Below, piece after piece: positions 13,558-22,552 of a stretch of DNA of 64,000 nucleotides. Below the pieces are notes generated by a model that searched no databases, had not been told where the DNA came from, and saw only the letters and a program-made list of their open reading frames with translations. The stretch spans positions 1-64,000 of the forward strand of contig CACJRL010000001.1 in assembly GCA_902595815.1 (NCBI GenBank), written 5' to 3'. Numbering within the stretch: the first letter of the stretch is position 1; each line of letters opens with the position of its first letter. Made by a program: the position numbers and the translations under genes. This stretch comes from an uncultured Pelagibacteraceae bacterium (lineage in GTDB: Bacteria; Pseudomonadota; Alphaproteobacteria; Pelagibacterales; Pelagibacteraceae).

Positions 13558-15317
13558 CAGTTAAATTTTGCGCTCATAGTATATTTACTACCAGAAATAG
13601 CAGATTTATAATGGCTCTCAGCTCTAGGCAAAATTTTGTCAAAATAATAATTTCCTGTATTTAATTTATCTTCATAAAACTCTTTATTGTTTTCCAAATT
13701 TTCATAGCTTTTTCTCATTGTTTTTAGCCATATAAATGAAAGACAAAAATAACCAAAAAATCTTAAATAATCGTTACATGATGCGCTTATATCGTCTTTT
13801 GGCGTATTGCCATTAGGAGATATCCAGTCCGTGAAATCTGACAATATATTTTTTAATTCAGATATTTTTTTTACATGTTCATTTAAATTGTCTACTTTTG
13901 AACAATTTTGTATTTCTGTATCTACATATTTCATAAAATTTTCAAAAACTTTTTTCTGACTAATTTTTCTAAATACAAAATCAATTGCCTGCACAGAATT
14001 AGTTCCTTCGTAAATAGGTGTAATTCTATTATCTCTAAATAATTGTTCTATCCCTTGGTCTTTGGTATAACCATAGCCACCAAAAACCTGAATTGCTTCA
14101 TTGGTTATTTCCATACCCATATCTGTAAAAAATGACTTAATTACTGGGGTCATAAGACCTACAATATCCGATGCATCTTTTTTTACTTCCTCTGAACTAT
14201 GACTTAAGCTTACATCTACCTGCTGAGCCATCCAAAAAGATAAGGATCTTTCTCCCTCAATTATAGACTTCATATTTAATAAACTTCTTCGAATATCTGC
14301 GTGCTTAATAATTAAATCTGTTTCTCCATTAGAATTATTATTTGATTTACCTTGTTTTCTCTCTTTAGAATAACTTAAAGCAGTTTGATAAGCTGTTTCA
14401 GATAGACCTAATCCTTGTATACCGACAACGATTCTTTCTAAGTTCATCATTGTAAACATAGAATTTAAGCCTTTGTTCTCTGGTCCGATCATATACCCTT
14501 TGGCATCATCAAAACTTAATACACATGCGGGTGAACCTTTAATACCCATTTTTGATTCAATTGAAACAGTATTGACGCCGTTTCTTGGACCAATTGATCC
14601 ATCATCATTAATTTCATATTTTGGTACTAAAAATAAACTTATTCCCTTCGTTCCTTTTGGTGCGTCCTGCGTTCTTGCTAAAACAAGGTGTATAATATTT
14701 TCAGTTAAATCGTGGTCACCAGAAGTAATAAAGATTTTTTGTCCACTTATATTATAAGTACCATTTTCATTTTTAATTGCCTTTGTTTTTATTAATCCTA
14801 AATCTGTTCCACATTGAGGCTCTGTTAAACACATTGTCCCACTCCATTTACCCTCAACAATTTTAGGAAGATATGTGTTTTTGATTTCTTCAGTTGCATG
14901 ACTCAAAATACAATTGTATGCACCTATACTTAATTCACTATATAATTTAAAAGATAAACTTGATGATGAAAGCATTTCATCAAAAAAAGCACTTACAGTT
15001 TTTGGCATTCCTTGACCACCATATTTTGGATCACAAGTTAAAGATACCCATCCATCTTCTATAAATTTTGAATATGCCTCTTTATAACCTGGAGGAGTTC
15101 TAACTACTCCATTTTCATAGACACAAGGATTTTCGTCTCCAGCTTTTGCTAAAGGAAGAAGCATTTCTTCATTAATTTTTGCAGCTTCCTCTAATATATC
15201 TTTTACTAGATCAGAAGTAACTTCTTTATACTTTTCAATTTCGTTATAATTTTTATTATCTTTTAGATGTTCAAATAAGAACATCATATCTTTCACAGGT
15301 GCAGAATAAACAGTCAT
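13557..15317 (-). CDS. dmdC: MMPA-CoA dehydrogenase DmdC (acyl-CoA dehydrogenase)
   Basis: Long acyl-CoA dehydrogenase of 586 residues; DmdC oxidises MMPA-CoA to methylthioacryloyl-CoA, using FAD and passing electrons to ETF. Features are the FAD/substrate motif MCLTEPQCGTDLGLIKT, the helical C-terminal half with VFGGYGYTKDQGIEQLFRDN, and the catalytic glutamate in PIYEGTNSVQAID. The extra C-terminal helical region explains why it exceeds the usual 380-400 residues and matches the DmdC class. No dmdD or acuH hydratase follows here. It is separated from leuB by 32 bases. Confidence 0.85.
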   Translation of the reverse strand: MTVYSAPVKDMMFLFEHLKDNKNYNEIEKYKEVTSDLVKDILEEAAKINEEMLLPLAKAGDENPCVYENGVVRTPPGYKEAYSKFIEDGWVSLTCDPKYGGQGMPKTVSAFFDEMLSSSSLSFKLYSELSIGAYNCILSHATEEIKNTYLPKIVEGKWSGTMCLTEPQCGTDLGLIKTKAIKNENGTYNISGQKIFITSGDHDLTENIIHLVLARTQDAPKGTKGISLFLVPKYEINDDGSIGPRNGVNTVSIESKMGIKGSPACVLSFDDAKGYMIGPENKGLNSMFTMMNLERIVVGIQGLGLSETAYQTALSYSKERKQGKSNNNSNGETDLIIKHADIRRSLLNMKSIIEGERSLSFWMAQQVDVSLSHSSEEVKKDASDIVGLMTPVIKSFFTDMGMEITNEAIQVFGGYGYTKDQGIEQLFRDNRITPIYEGTNSVQAIDFVFRKISQKKVFENFMKYVDTEIQNCSKVDNLNEHVKKISELKNILSDFTDWISPNGNTPKDDISASCNDYLRFFGYFCLSFIWLKTMRKSYENLENNKEFYEDKLNTGNYYFDKILPRAESHYKSAISGSKYTMSAKFN

Positions 15318-15349
15318 AAATTTAATAGTATCAAATTAAGTTAATTTTT

Positions 15350-16459
15350 TTATTTTTGCAAATATGCAATAATCGCATCTCCCATACCAGAAGTTGAAGT
15401 TTCTTTTGTTCCTTTTGACATAATGTCTTTAGTTCTTAACCCATCATCTAGTACATTTTGCACTGCTTTTTCTAAGTCATCAGCTTCTTTATCTAAGTCA
15501 AGAGAGTACCTCAAAGCCATTGCAAAACTCAAGATAGTTGCTATTGGATTTGCAATTCCTTTTCCAGCGATATCTGGAGCAGATCCATGAACAGGCTCAT
15601 ACATTGCTCTCATTTCACCATCTTTATTTTTTGCACCCAAAGAAGCTGAAGGTAATAAACCTAAAGATCCCGTCAGCATAGATGCTTCATCTGACAACAT
15701 ATCACCAAACAAATTATCTGTCACAATTACATCAAATTGCTTTGGATTTCTCAAAAGTTGCATTGCACAATTATCTGCAAGCATATGATTTAACTCAACA
15801 TCTTTAAATTCTTTATCGTGAAGATTTTGAACTTCCTCTTTCCATAATTGACCTGCTTCCATAACATTCGATTTTTCACAGGAAGTAACTTTATTGTTTC
15901 TCTTCTTTGCTAGATCAAATGCAACTCTAGCAACTCTTTTAATTTCTGATGAAGTATAAGTATGAGTATTTATTCCTTTACGTTCACCATTATCAATTGG
16001 CTTGATACCTCTCGGCTCACCAAAATAAATACCACCTGTCAATTCTCTAACAATCATGATGTCTAGACCTGATACGATTTCAGGTTTTAGCGTAGATGCC
16101 TCAACTAATTGTTTAAAACAAATTGCAGGCCTCAAATTTGCAAATAATTTTAATTCTTTTCTTAGCTTAAGAAGAGCTCTCTCAGGTCTTTTGGAAAAAT
16201 CTAAATTATCATATTTTGGTCCACCCACAGCTCCTAAAATGACTGCTTCACATTCTAATGATTTATAAAATACTTCATCTGTAATCGGTGTTCCGTGCTT
16301 GTCGTAAGATGCTCCTCCAACTAAGGCCTCTTCCATATCAAAATCAAGAGATTTATTTACATTAAACCAAGTTATAATTTTTTTAACTTCACCAATAACC
16401 TCGGGACCAATACCGTCACCTGGTAATAATAAGAATTTTCTTTTTTTGACTTTAATCAT
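15350..16459 (-). CDS. leuB: 3-isopropylmalate dehydrogenase
   Basis: NAD-dependent oxidative decarboxylation of 3-isopropylmalate in leucine synthesis, 369 residues. Motifs are [11 protein letters not shown] near the N terminus, [26 protein letters not shown], and the metal/substrate aspartates in [17 protein letters not shown], plus [18 protein letters not shown]. Its start overlaps the end of leuD by 8 bases. leuC-leuD-leuB form one unit; leuA is not in the window. Confidence 0.98.
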   Translation of the reverse strand: MIKVKKRKFLLLPGDGIGPEVIGEVKKIITWFNVNKSLDFDMEEALVGGASYDKHGTPITDEVFYKSLECEAVILGAVGGPKYDNLDFSKRPERALLKLRKELKLFANLRPAICFKQLVEASTLKPEIVSGLDIMIVRELTGGIYFGEPRGIKPIDNGERKGINTHTYTSSEIKRVARVAFDLAKKRNNKVTSCEKSNVMEAGQLWKEEVQNLHDKEFKDVELNHMLADNCAMQLLRNPKQFDVIVTDNLFGDMLSDEASMLTGSLGLLPSASLGAKNKDGEMRAMYEPVHGSAPDIAGKGIANPIATILSFAMALRYSLDLDKEADDLEKAVQNVLDDGLRTKDIMSKGTKETSTSGMGDAIIAYLQK

Positions 16460-17057
16460 TAAATATCCAAGGCTTTGCGGATTTTAATTTTTCTTCAAAT
16501 GAAATTATTTTATTAGACTTTTCCAAAGACAGTGCAATATCATCTAGTCCCTCAATTAAACATTTTTTTTTAAATTCATCTAATTCAAATTTGATTTCTT
16601 TATTTCCAAAAATTATTTTTTGATCTGGTAAATTTATTGCAATTTCTTCTTGTCTCTTAGAATATTCAGAAAGTTCTTTTATCTGTTCATCATTAACTTT
16701 AATAGGCAATATTCCATTTTTAAAACAATTATTATAAAATATATCTGCGTAACTAGTACTTATAACGCAAGTGATACCAAAGTCTAAAAGTGCCCATGGC
16801 GCATGTTCTCTAGATGATCCACATCCAAAATTATTCCCTGCAATTAGAATCTTAGAATTATCATATGGGGATTTATTTAAGATAAAGTCATCTACTACTT
16901 TACCTTTTTCGTCATATCTCATTTCATAAAATAAATTTTTTCCAAGTCCTGTTCTTTTTATTGTTTTTAAAAATTGCTTTGGAATAATCATATCTGTATC
17001 AATATTTACAATTGGTAAATATGCAGGAATACTTTTTAATGTTGAGAATTTGTTCAT
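16452..17057 (-). CDS. leuD: 3-isopropylmalate dehydratase small subunit
   Basis: Small swivelling subunit of isopropylmalate isomerase, 201 residues. It has [19 protein letters not shown] near the N terminus, the [17 protein letters not shown] loop typical of LeuD, and [13 protein letters not shown]. It starts directly after the leuC stop and overlaps leuB by 8 bases. It partners LeuC encoded immediately upstream. Confidence 0.98.
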   Translation of the reverse strand: MNKFSTLKSIPAYLPIVNIDTDMIIPKQFLKTIKRTGLGKNLFYEMRYDEKGKVVDDFILNKSPYDNSKILIAGNNFGCGSSREHAPWALLDFGITCVISTSYADIFYNNCFKNGILPIKVNDEQIKELSEYSKRQEEIAINLPDQKIIFGNKEIKFELDEFKKKCLIEGLDDIALSLEKSNKIISFEEKLKSAKPWIFND

Positions 17058-18461
17058 TTAACTATTGTATTTTCTAACATCATCTAAATTTCCAGATATA
17101 GCAGCTGCAGCAGCCATAGCTGGGCTAACTAAATGTGTTCTTCCGCCTCGTCCTTGTCTTCCTTCGAAATTTCTATTTGATGTTGATGCACATCTTTCTT
17201 CTGGCTTCAACTTATCTGCATTCATAGCTAAACACATTGAACAACCTGGCTCACGCCATTCAAATCCAGAATTTTTAAATATTACATCTAAACCTTCTTG
17301 CTCTGCTTGTTGTTTTACTAATCCTGAGCCGGGAACTATCATTGCATTTACATGAGAAGCAATTTTTTTATCTTTTAAGATTTTCGCAGCTTCTCTTAGA
17401 TCTTCGATTCTTCCATTTGTGCAACTTCCAATAAAAACTTTATCAATTCTAATATCTTTTATTTTAGTTTTCGGCTTTAAACCCATATATTTTAATGATC
17501 TATTAATAGAATTTTTTCTGTCTTCGTTTAGCTCATTTTCAGGATCAGGAACAATTCCATCAATATCTACTACATCTTGAGGCGAAGTTCCCCAAGTTAC
17601 CATTGGTTTAATATCTTTGCCCTCAAGACTGATTTCTTTGTCAAATACTGCATCACCATCAGACTTTAATTTACTCCAGTATTCTAATGCTTTGTCCCAA
17701 TTTGAATTCTTTGGAGACATTGGTTTACCTTTTAAATAATTAAAAACTTTTTCATCTGGCTCTATTAATCCAGCCCTTGCTCCACCTTCAATTGTCATAT
17801 TGCAAATCGTCATTCTTTGTTCGACACTTAAATTAGAAATTAAGTTTCCAGCATATTCAATTACATAACCAGTGCCGCCAGCTGTACCAATTTTTCCAAT
17901 TATTTGTAATATTACATCCTTTGATGTTACTCCAACAGGAAGAGAGCCATTAACGTTTATTCTAAAATTTTTTGATTTTTTTTGAACTAAAGTCTGCGTT
18001 GCCAATACATGCTCTACTTCTGAAGTTCCAATTCCAAATGCTAATGCACCGAATGCTCCATGAGTAGCTGTGTGACTATCACCACAAACGATAATAGTTC
18101 CAGGTTGTGTGAATCCTTGTTCTGGACCAATAATATGAACTATTCCTTGTCTTTTATCGTTCATTCCAAAAAGATTTATTCCAAATTCTGCACAGTTTTT
18201 TTCTAGTGTCTCAATTTGTATTTTTGAATCTTCGTCAGTAATAGGCACTGATCTATCCGTTGTTGGAACATTATGATCTGCTACTGCTAAAGTTAAAGAA
18301 GGTTGTCTAACTTTTCTATTAGAATTTCTCAAACCTTCAAATGCTTGTGGACTAGTAACTTCATGAATTAAATGTCTATCAACAAATAAAAGTGAAGTCC
18401 CATCCTCTTGTTGATGAACAAGATGATCATTCCATATTTTATCGTATATAGTTTGAGGCAT
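17058..18461 (-). CDS. leuC: 3-isopropylmalate dehydratase large subunit
   Basis: Aconitase-family large subunit, 467 residues, carrying the 4Fe-4S cluster. Visible motifs are [52 protein letters not shown], and [13 protein letters not shown] with the paired cluster cysteines. It opens the leucine block, only 9 bases after rplS. Leucine genes therefore appear to be transcribed behind ribosomal-protein genes. Confidence 0.98.
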   Translation of the reverse strand: MPQTIYDKIWNDHLVHQQEDGTSLLFVDRHLIHEVTSPQAFEGLRNSNRKVRQPSLTLAVADHNVPTTDRSVPITDEDSKIQIETLEKNCAEFGINLFGMNDKRQGIVHIIGPEQGFTQPGTIIVCGDSHTATHGAFGALAFGIGTSEVEHVLATQTLVQKKSKNFRINVNGSLPVGVTSKDVILQIIGKIGTAGGTGYVIEYAGNLISNLSVEQRMTICNMTIEGGARAGLIEPDEKVFNYLKGKPMSPKNSNWDKALEYWSKLKSDGDAVFDKEISLEGKDIKPMVTWGTSPQDVVDIDGIVPDPENELNEDRKNSINRSLKYMGLKPKTKIKDIRIDKVFIGSCTNGRIEDLREAAKILKDKKIASHVNAMIVPGSGLVKQQAEQEGLDVIFKNSGFEWREPGCSMCLAMNADKLKPEERCASTSNRNFEGRQGRGGRTHLVSPAMAAAAAISGNLDDVRKYNS

Positions 18462-18470
18462 TGTAAAAAA

Positions 18471-19052
18471 TTATTTTTTTACTTCAGGATTTTCTTTTTT
18501 TTCATCAGTTTTTTTTTCTACTGATGGGGTTTCTTCTTTAGTTTCTTTTTTTTCTTCTGGTTTTTTTGCTTCTACTTTTGGAGCATCATTATTAGAATCT
18601 TGTTGGTTATCTGCTGTTTTTTGTTCTGTATCAGGCATAACATTTTCTTCTGTTACTTCGTGAATCTTAGTTTCAACATCTATACCTATTTTCTTTTTAA
18701 TTTTTTCTGCAATTCGTGCAGATTTACCTGTTCTATCTCTCAAATAATATAACTTGGCTCTTCTAACTTTTCCTGACCTTACAACTTTAATTGTATCTAC
18801 AATCGGACTATATAAAGCAAATGTTCTTTCCACACCCTCACCAAAAGAAATTTTTCTGACAGTAAAAGAAGAATTGATATCTCTATTTTTTTTTGCAATA
18901 CACACACCTTCAAAATATTGAATACGATCTCTTTTTCCCTCAGTTATTCTAACTCCAACTTTAACAATGTCCCCTGGGAAAAATTCTGGATGCTTTCTCT
19001 CAGAAATAATTTTTTTTACTTTAGATTGATTAATTTCTTCAATTGTCTTCAT
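18471..19052 (-). CDS. rplS: 50S ribosomal protein L19 with charged C-terminal tail
   Basis: Large-subunit protein L19. The core (about residues 1-125) has [56 protein letters not shown] and [17 protein letters not shown]. The family is usually about 115-150 residues; this one has 193 because of a Lys/Glu/Pro/Asp-rich tail from about residue 135 that looks disordered. It begins 1 base after trmD ends. The neighbouring S16 also has such a tail. Confidence 0.96.
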   Translation of the reverse strand: MKTIEEINQSKVKKIISERKHPEFFPGDIVKVGVRITEGKRDRIQYFEGVCIAKKNRDINSSFTVRKISFGEGVERTFALYSPIVDTIKVVRSGKVRRAKLYYLRDRTGKSARIAEKIKKKIGIDVETKIHEVTEENVMPDTEQKTADNQQDSNNDAPKVEAKKPEEKKETKEETPSVEKKTDEKKENPEVKK

Positions 19053-19053
19053 T

Positions 19054-19749
19054 TTAATTCTCTTTAGTCTTTTTATATAATTGCCACAAATCTGGTCTTC
19101 GGTCGCGTGTTATAGCCTCAGATTGAGATAAACGCCAGTCTTTAATTTTGGCGTGATCGCCTGATAATAGCACATCTGGAACACTTTTTTCCTCCCATAT
19201 TTGAGGTTTTGTAAATTGAGGATACTCTAAAAGTCCGTTTTCAAAACTTTCTTCTTTAGCTGAATTTGTATTGCCAAGAATACCAGGAATAAATCTTAAA
19301 ATTGCATCAAGAATTACAAATGAAGCTCCTTCACCTCCAGATAAAACAAAGTCTCCTATACTTACTTCCTCAATATTTCTTGTTTTTAATAATCTTTCAT
19401 CAACTCCTTCAAAGTGTCCACAAATTATATTTATTGTTTTTTCTTGAGATAGTTGTTTTGCTAATTGATGATTGAACAACTTACCCTTCGGACTTAGATA
19501 AATAATCTTTTCGCCATCTTTAACATTCTTATCTATTGATTTTGCTAATACATCTGCTTTCATTAACATACCTTCACCTCCTCCATAGGGAGTGTCATCA
19601 ACAGTTTTATGTTTGTCAAATGCATACTCTCTTATATCCACAGTATCTATTTTCCATTTATTCTCTGATAGTGCTTTACCAAAAATACCTTGACCTAAAT
19701 AACCTGGAAAAAAATCTGGATAGAGTGTGAATATACGAGCTTCTAACAT
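19054..19749 (-). CDS. trmD: tRNA (guanine-N1-)-methyltransferase TrmD
   Basis: SAM-dependent SPOUT methyltransferase making m1G37 in tRNAs, which prevents frameshifting. It has 231 residues, normal for the family. The trefoil-knot region has [13 protein letters not shown] and [31 protein letters not shown] and the C-terminal DLWQLYKK are also seen. Its ATG overlaps the rpsP stop by one base (TAATG). In most proteobacteria rimM lies between rpsP and trmD; here there is no room for it. Confidence 0.97.
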   Translation of the reverse strand: MLEARIFTLYPDFFPGYLGQGIFGKALSENKWKIDTVDIREYAFDKHKTVDDTPYGGGEGMLMKADVLAKSIDKNVKDGEKIIYLSPKGKLFNHQLAKQLSQEKTINIICGHFEGVDERLLKTRNIEEVSIGDFVLSGGEGASFVILDAILRFIPGILGNTNSAKEESFENGLLEYPQFTKPQIWEEKSVPDVLLSGDHAKIKDWRLSQSEAITRDRRPDLWQLYKKTKEN

Positions 19750-20195
19750 TATTTTTTTTCTTCTTCCTTAGGTGCTTCTGCTGGCTTAGCTTCTTCCTTA
19801 GGTGCTTCTGCTGGCTTAGCTTCTTCCTTAGGTGCTTCTACTGGCTTAGATGCATCTCCTTCTGGTTTCGCTTCTCCACCTTCGTCAGCTTTTTTTCTAT
19901 CTTTTTTAGGAATTGCTTTTTGAGGATTGTTTCCTTTTTCAGGCATTGACATTATATCGTTTTCTCCCAATAACCTTGCAACTCTTGTTGTTGGCTGAGC
20001 TCCTTGACCTAACCAATATTTAATTCGCTCAGAATCTAAGCCAATTCTTTCCTTTTTATCCTTCGGTAATAACGGATTATAAAAACCTAATTTTTCTATA
20101 AACCTTCCGTCTCTTGGAAACCTACTATCAGCCACAACAATTTTATATACTGGCCTTTTTTTAGTACCTCCCATTGATAGTCTCATTTTTAACAT
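19749..20195 (-). CDS. rpsP: 30S ribosomal protein S16 with repetitive C-terminal tail
   Basis: Small-subunit protein S16. The core has [40 protein letters not shown] and [14 protein letters not shown]. The family usually has 80-100 residues; this has 148. Beyond about residue 95 comes a [14 protein letters not shown] stretch, then a 10-residue unit ([10 protein letters not shown] and variants) repeated about three times and ending in EEEKK. The tail is encoded by a 30-bp tandem repeat. The gene lies 14 bases after ffh and overlaps trmD by one base. Confidence 0.96.
   Translation of the reverse strand: MLKMRLSMGGTKKRPVYKIVVADSRFPRDGRFIEKLGFYNPLLPKDKKERIGLDSERIKYWLGQGAQPTTRVARLLGENDIMSMPEKGNNPQKAIPKKDRKKADEGGEAKPEGDASKPVEAPKEEAKPAEAPKEEAKPAEAPKEEEKK
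19761..19850. repeat. 30-bp in-frame tandem repeat in rpsP
   Basis: Three consecutive 30-bp units at 19761-19790, 19791-19820 and 19821-19850. The first two are identical, and the third differs at two bases. On the coding (minus) strand each unit encodes a 10-residue Ala/Pro/Lys/Glu block of the S16 tail. The 30-bp period keeps the reading frame, so copy-number slippage would change tail length without a frameshift. Confidence 0.95.
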
Positions 20196-20209
20196 TACTT
20201 ATATCTCCT

Positions 20210-21568
20210 TTATTTTAATTGATTAAATAGTTCAGGCGGGATCCCTTTATCCGCCATTCCTTTCATGTTTCCTTTAGACATTTTTTTCATCATTTCTGAC
20301 ATCATCTTAAATTGTTTTAACAACTTATTGATAGTGGCAATGTCTGTACCTGAGCCATTAGCAATTCTTTTTTTTCTTGATCCATTTATAATTTTAGGAT
20401 TTTCTCTTTCTTGCTTTGTCATTGATAAAATAACAGCTTCATTTTGAGTTATAATTTTTTCATCTATTCCTGATTGGTCCATTTGTGATTTAATTTTTGA
20501 AACTCCAGGGAGAAATGACATTATGCCTTCTATTCCACCCATCTTTTTCATTTGACGTAATTGAGAAAGATAATCTTCCATCGAGAATTGACCTTTTTTA
20601 AGTTTCTCTTCTGTTTTCTTTAAATTTTCTTGATCTAAATCTTCTGAAGCTTTTTCAACTAAGGAAACGATATCTCCCATTCCCAAAATTCTATTTGCAA
20701 TTCGATCAGGATGGAAAACTTCAAAATTCTCAATTTTTTCTCCAACACCAAGAAACTTTATGGGGACCTCAGCAACATATTTCATACTCAATGCAGCTCC
20801 ACCTCTTCCATCTCCATCTGCTCTTGTAAGTATAATGCCGCTCAAATTTACTGTATTTTTAAATTCCTTTGCTACATTAGCAGCAACTTGACCTGTTAGA
20901 GAATCTGCTACCAGTATAGTTTCTGCAGGATTAATAATAGTTTCAATTTGTTTGATTTCATTCATCATTTGAAAATCTATTTGTGTTCTTCCAGCAGTAT
21001 CAAATAAAACTACTTCACAACCATTTAAATTTGCAGCACTTAAAGCTCTTCTACAAATATCAGCAGGAAGCTGGCCTTCTATAATTGGCAAAGTTTCAAT
21101 ATTATTTTGTTCACCCAAAAGTCTCAATTGCTCTTGCGCGGCAGGTCTGTAAACGTCCAAACTGGCCATCATAACTTTTTTCTTATTATTTTTTTCTAAA
21201 AATTTCGCTAATTTTGAGGTTGTTGTAGTTTTTCCTGAACCTTGCAACCCAACTAACATGATTGGAACTGGAGGGACAGCATTAAGGGAGATTTCAGAAT
21301 TCTTATCACCTAAAAAAGATACTATTTCGTCATAAACGATTTTTACAACCATATCCCCGGGAGAAGTTGATCTTATAATTTCTTGACCTAGCGCTTTAGG
21401 CTTAACTCTACTAATAAACTCCTTAACTACGTCTAAAGAAACATCGGCTTCTAATAAGGCCAACCTTATACCTTTTAAACCCTCATCAACTTGTTTTTCA
21501 TCAAGAGAAGGAGCTTTTTTTAATGAAGAAAAAATTTCTTCAAATTTATTAGTTAAATTTTCAAACAT
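20210..21568 (-). CDS. ffh: Signal recognition particle protein Ffh
   Basis: SRP54 GTPase that, with SRP RNA, targets nascent membrane proteins to FtsY. From the ATG at 21568 it has 452 residues, the usual length (start MFENLTNKFEEIFSSLKK). Motifs are GLQGSGKTTTTSKLAKFLEK (G1), DVYRPAAQEQL, DTAGRTQIDFQMM, TRADGDGRGGAALS, and a Met-rich M domain near the C terminus. The frame is open upstream to 21649, but those extra 27 codons fall in a structured element and do not resemble Ffh, so I place the start at 21568. It heads the ffh-rpsP-trmD-rplS cluster; the receptor gene ftsY lies nearby at 22552 on the other strand. Confidence 0.97.
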   Translation of the reverse strand: MFENLTNKFEEIFSSLKKAPSLDEKQVDEGLKGIRLALLEADVSLDVVKEFISRVKPKALGQEIIRSTSPGDMVVKIVYDEIVSFLGDKNSEISLNAVPPVPIMLVGLQGSGKTTTTSKLAKFLEKNNKKKVMMASLDVYRPAAQEQLRLLGEQNNIETLPIIEGQLPADICRRALSAANLNGCEVVLFDTAGRTQIDFQMMNEIKQIETIINPAETILVADSLTGQVAANVAKEFKNTVNLSGIILTRADGDGRGGAALSMKYVAEVPIKFLGVGEKIENFEVFHPDRIANRILGMGDIVSLVEKASEDLDQENLKKTEEKLKKGQFSMEDYLSQLRQMKKMGGIEGIMSFLPGVSKIKSQMDQSGIDEKIITQNEAVILSMTKQERENPKIINGSRKKRIANGSGTDIATINKLLKQFKMMSEMMKKMSKGNMKGMADKGIPPELFNQLK

Positions 21569-21573
21569 AATTT

Positions 21574-21674
21574 CGCACAGCAAGTATCGCACCAGTGGGC
21601 GAACCCTCGCTGACTGGTGTCGATCTCTTTGTTTCCAAAGACACCGCAAATTGCTGTATTTTGCGGAAGTGCGC
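21574..21674 (-). ncRNA. Structured leader or small RNA upstream of ffh (unassigned)
   Basis: About 100 bases of locally GC-rich DNA with many complementary segments. Outer pair: 21574-21578 with 21669-21673. Others: 21577-21583 with 21651-21657 (7 bp); 21590-21596 with 21613-21619 (7 bp); 21616-21621 with 21640-21645 (6 bp); 21626-21631 with 21636-21641 (6 bp, 4-base loop); 21644-21650 with 21660-21666 (7 bp). Several are mutually exclusive, which suggests a switch or a pseudoknot. A minus-strand -10-like TATAGT lies just upstream, and the structure ends 5 bases before the ffh ATG, which favours the minus strand. It lacks the conserved SRP RNA domain IV sequence and is not a tRNA. The class is unknown to me. 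Confidence 0.55.
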
Positions 21675-21678
21675 GTAA

Positions 21679-21707
21679 ACTATATTAGAGGTTCAAAAAG
21701 TCAATAA
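21679..21707 (-). promoter_or_regulatory. Candidate promoter for ffh leader
   Basis: On the minus strand a TATAGT -10-like hexamer occupies 21684-21679. An A/T-rich stretch with TTGACT and an overlapping TTATTG lies just upstream; TTATTG gives about 17 bases of spacing. Predicted transcription would begin near 21672-21674, the 5' side of the outer stem of the structured element. The dapF start on the plus strand is at 21728, so the intergenic space is shared by divergent genes. Confidence 0.35.
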
Positions 21708-21727
21708 ATAAGTTAAGTATTATTTAT

Positions 21728-22552
21728 ATGGAATTTGAAGCATTTAAAATGGATGGATTAGGTAACGACTTTGTTATTATTGATCAGAGAATAAATAATT
21801 TAAACTTATCAACTGACCAAATCTTAAAAATTTGTGACAGAGATTTCATAGGGTGCGATCAGTTGATCTACATAAAAAAAAGTCAAAAAGCTGATGCTGA
21901 TGTTGCTTTTTTTAACTCGGATGGAAGCCACTCAGAAGCATGTGGAAATGGAACTAGATGCGTTGCTTATTTACTAAGTATTGAAAAAAATAAAAAAGAA
22001 ATTGAAATTTCAGTATCCTCAAAAATATTAAAATCTAAGGTCCTTAATAATAAAGATGTTGAAACAATAATTGGAACTCCAAATTTAGAGTGGAACAAAA
22101 TTCCTTTAAGTAAAAATCTTGATACTAAAAATCTATCACTTGGTATGATTGATATTGACGGAAATAAAATGGATGGTGGTATTGCAGTGAATGTTGGAAA
22201 CCCTCATGTCGTATATTTTTGCGAGGATATAGAAAAAATAAATTTAAAAAAATATGGACCATTAATAGAAAATCATGAAGTTTTCCCTGAAAAATGTAAT
22301 GTCACAATAGCTCAAAAAATTAGTGAACAACATTACAAAATTAAAGTTTGGGAGAGGGGCGCTGGTTTAACAAAAGCTTGTGGGACTGCGGCGTGTGCAA
22401 CGGCAGTCGCAGCTAATTTAAATCAACTACAAAATAGTAATTCAAAAATAGAATTTTCAACAGGAATTTTAAATATTCAAATTGATAATGAATTAAATAT
22501 AAAAATGAGAGGTCCTGTATCTGAAATTGAAAAAATTAATATCAAAATATAA
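21728..22552 (+). CDS. dapF: Diaminopimelate epimerase
   Basis: PLP-independent epimerisation of LL-DAP to meso-DAP for lysine and peptidoglycan. It has 274 residues. It starts MEFEAFKMDGLGNDFVIID. The two active-site cysteines are in SEACGNGTRCVAY and TKACGTAACATAVA. The stop overlaps the ftsY start by one base (TAATG), so dapF and ftsY are coupled. It is divergent from ffh. Confidence 0.97.
   Translation: MEFEAFKMDGLGNDFVIIDQRINNLNLSTDQILKICDRDFIGCDQLIYIKKSQKADADVAFFNSDGSHSEACGNGTRCVAYLLSIEKNKKEIEISVSSKILKSKVLNNKDVETIIGTPNLEWNKIPLSKNLDTKNLSLGMIDIDGNKMDGGIAVNVGNPHVVYFCEDIEKINLKKYGPLIENHEVFPEKCNVTIAQKISEQHYKIKVWERGAGLTKACGTAACATAVAANLNQLQNSNSKIEFSTGILNIQIDNELNIKMRGPVSEIEKINIKI

Noticed and set aside
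21569-21649. N-terminal extension of Ffh by 27 codons
   Set aside because: The extra residues do not resemble Ffh, they coincide with the structured element, and the start at 21568 gives the usual family length and N terminus.
21574-21674. 4.5S SRP RNA gene next to ffh
   Set aside because: Position and size fit, but the highly conserved domain IV sequence (GGUCCGGAAGGAAGCAGC-like) is absent on both strands.
21574-21674. tRNA or tmRNA acceptor piece, because GGGTTCGCCC resembles a T-arm
   Set aside because: No matching acceptor, D and anticodon arms or CCA end could be drawn around it.
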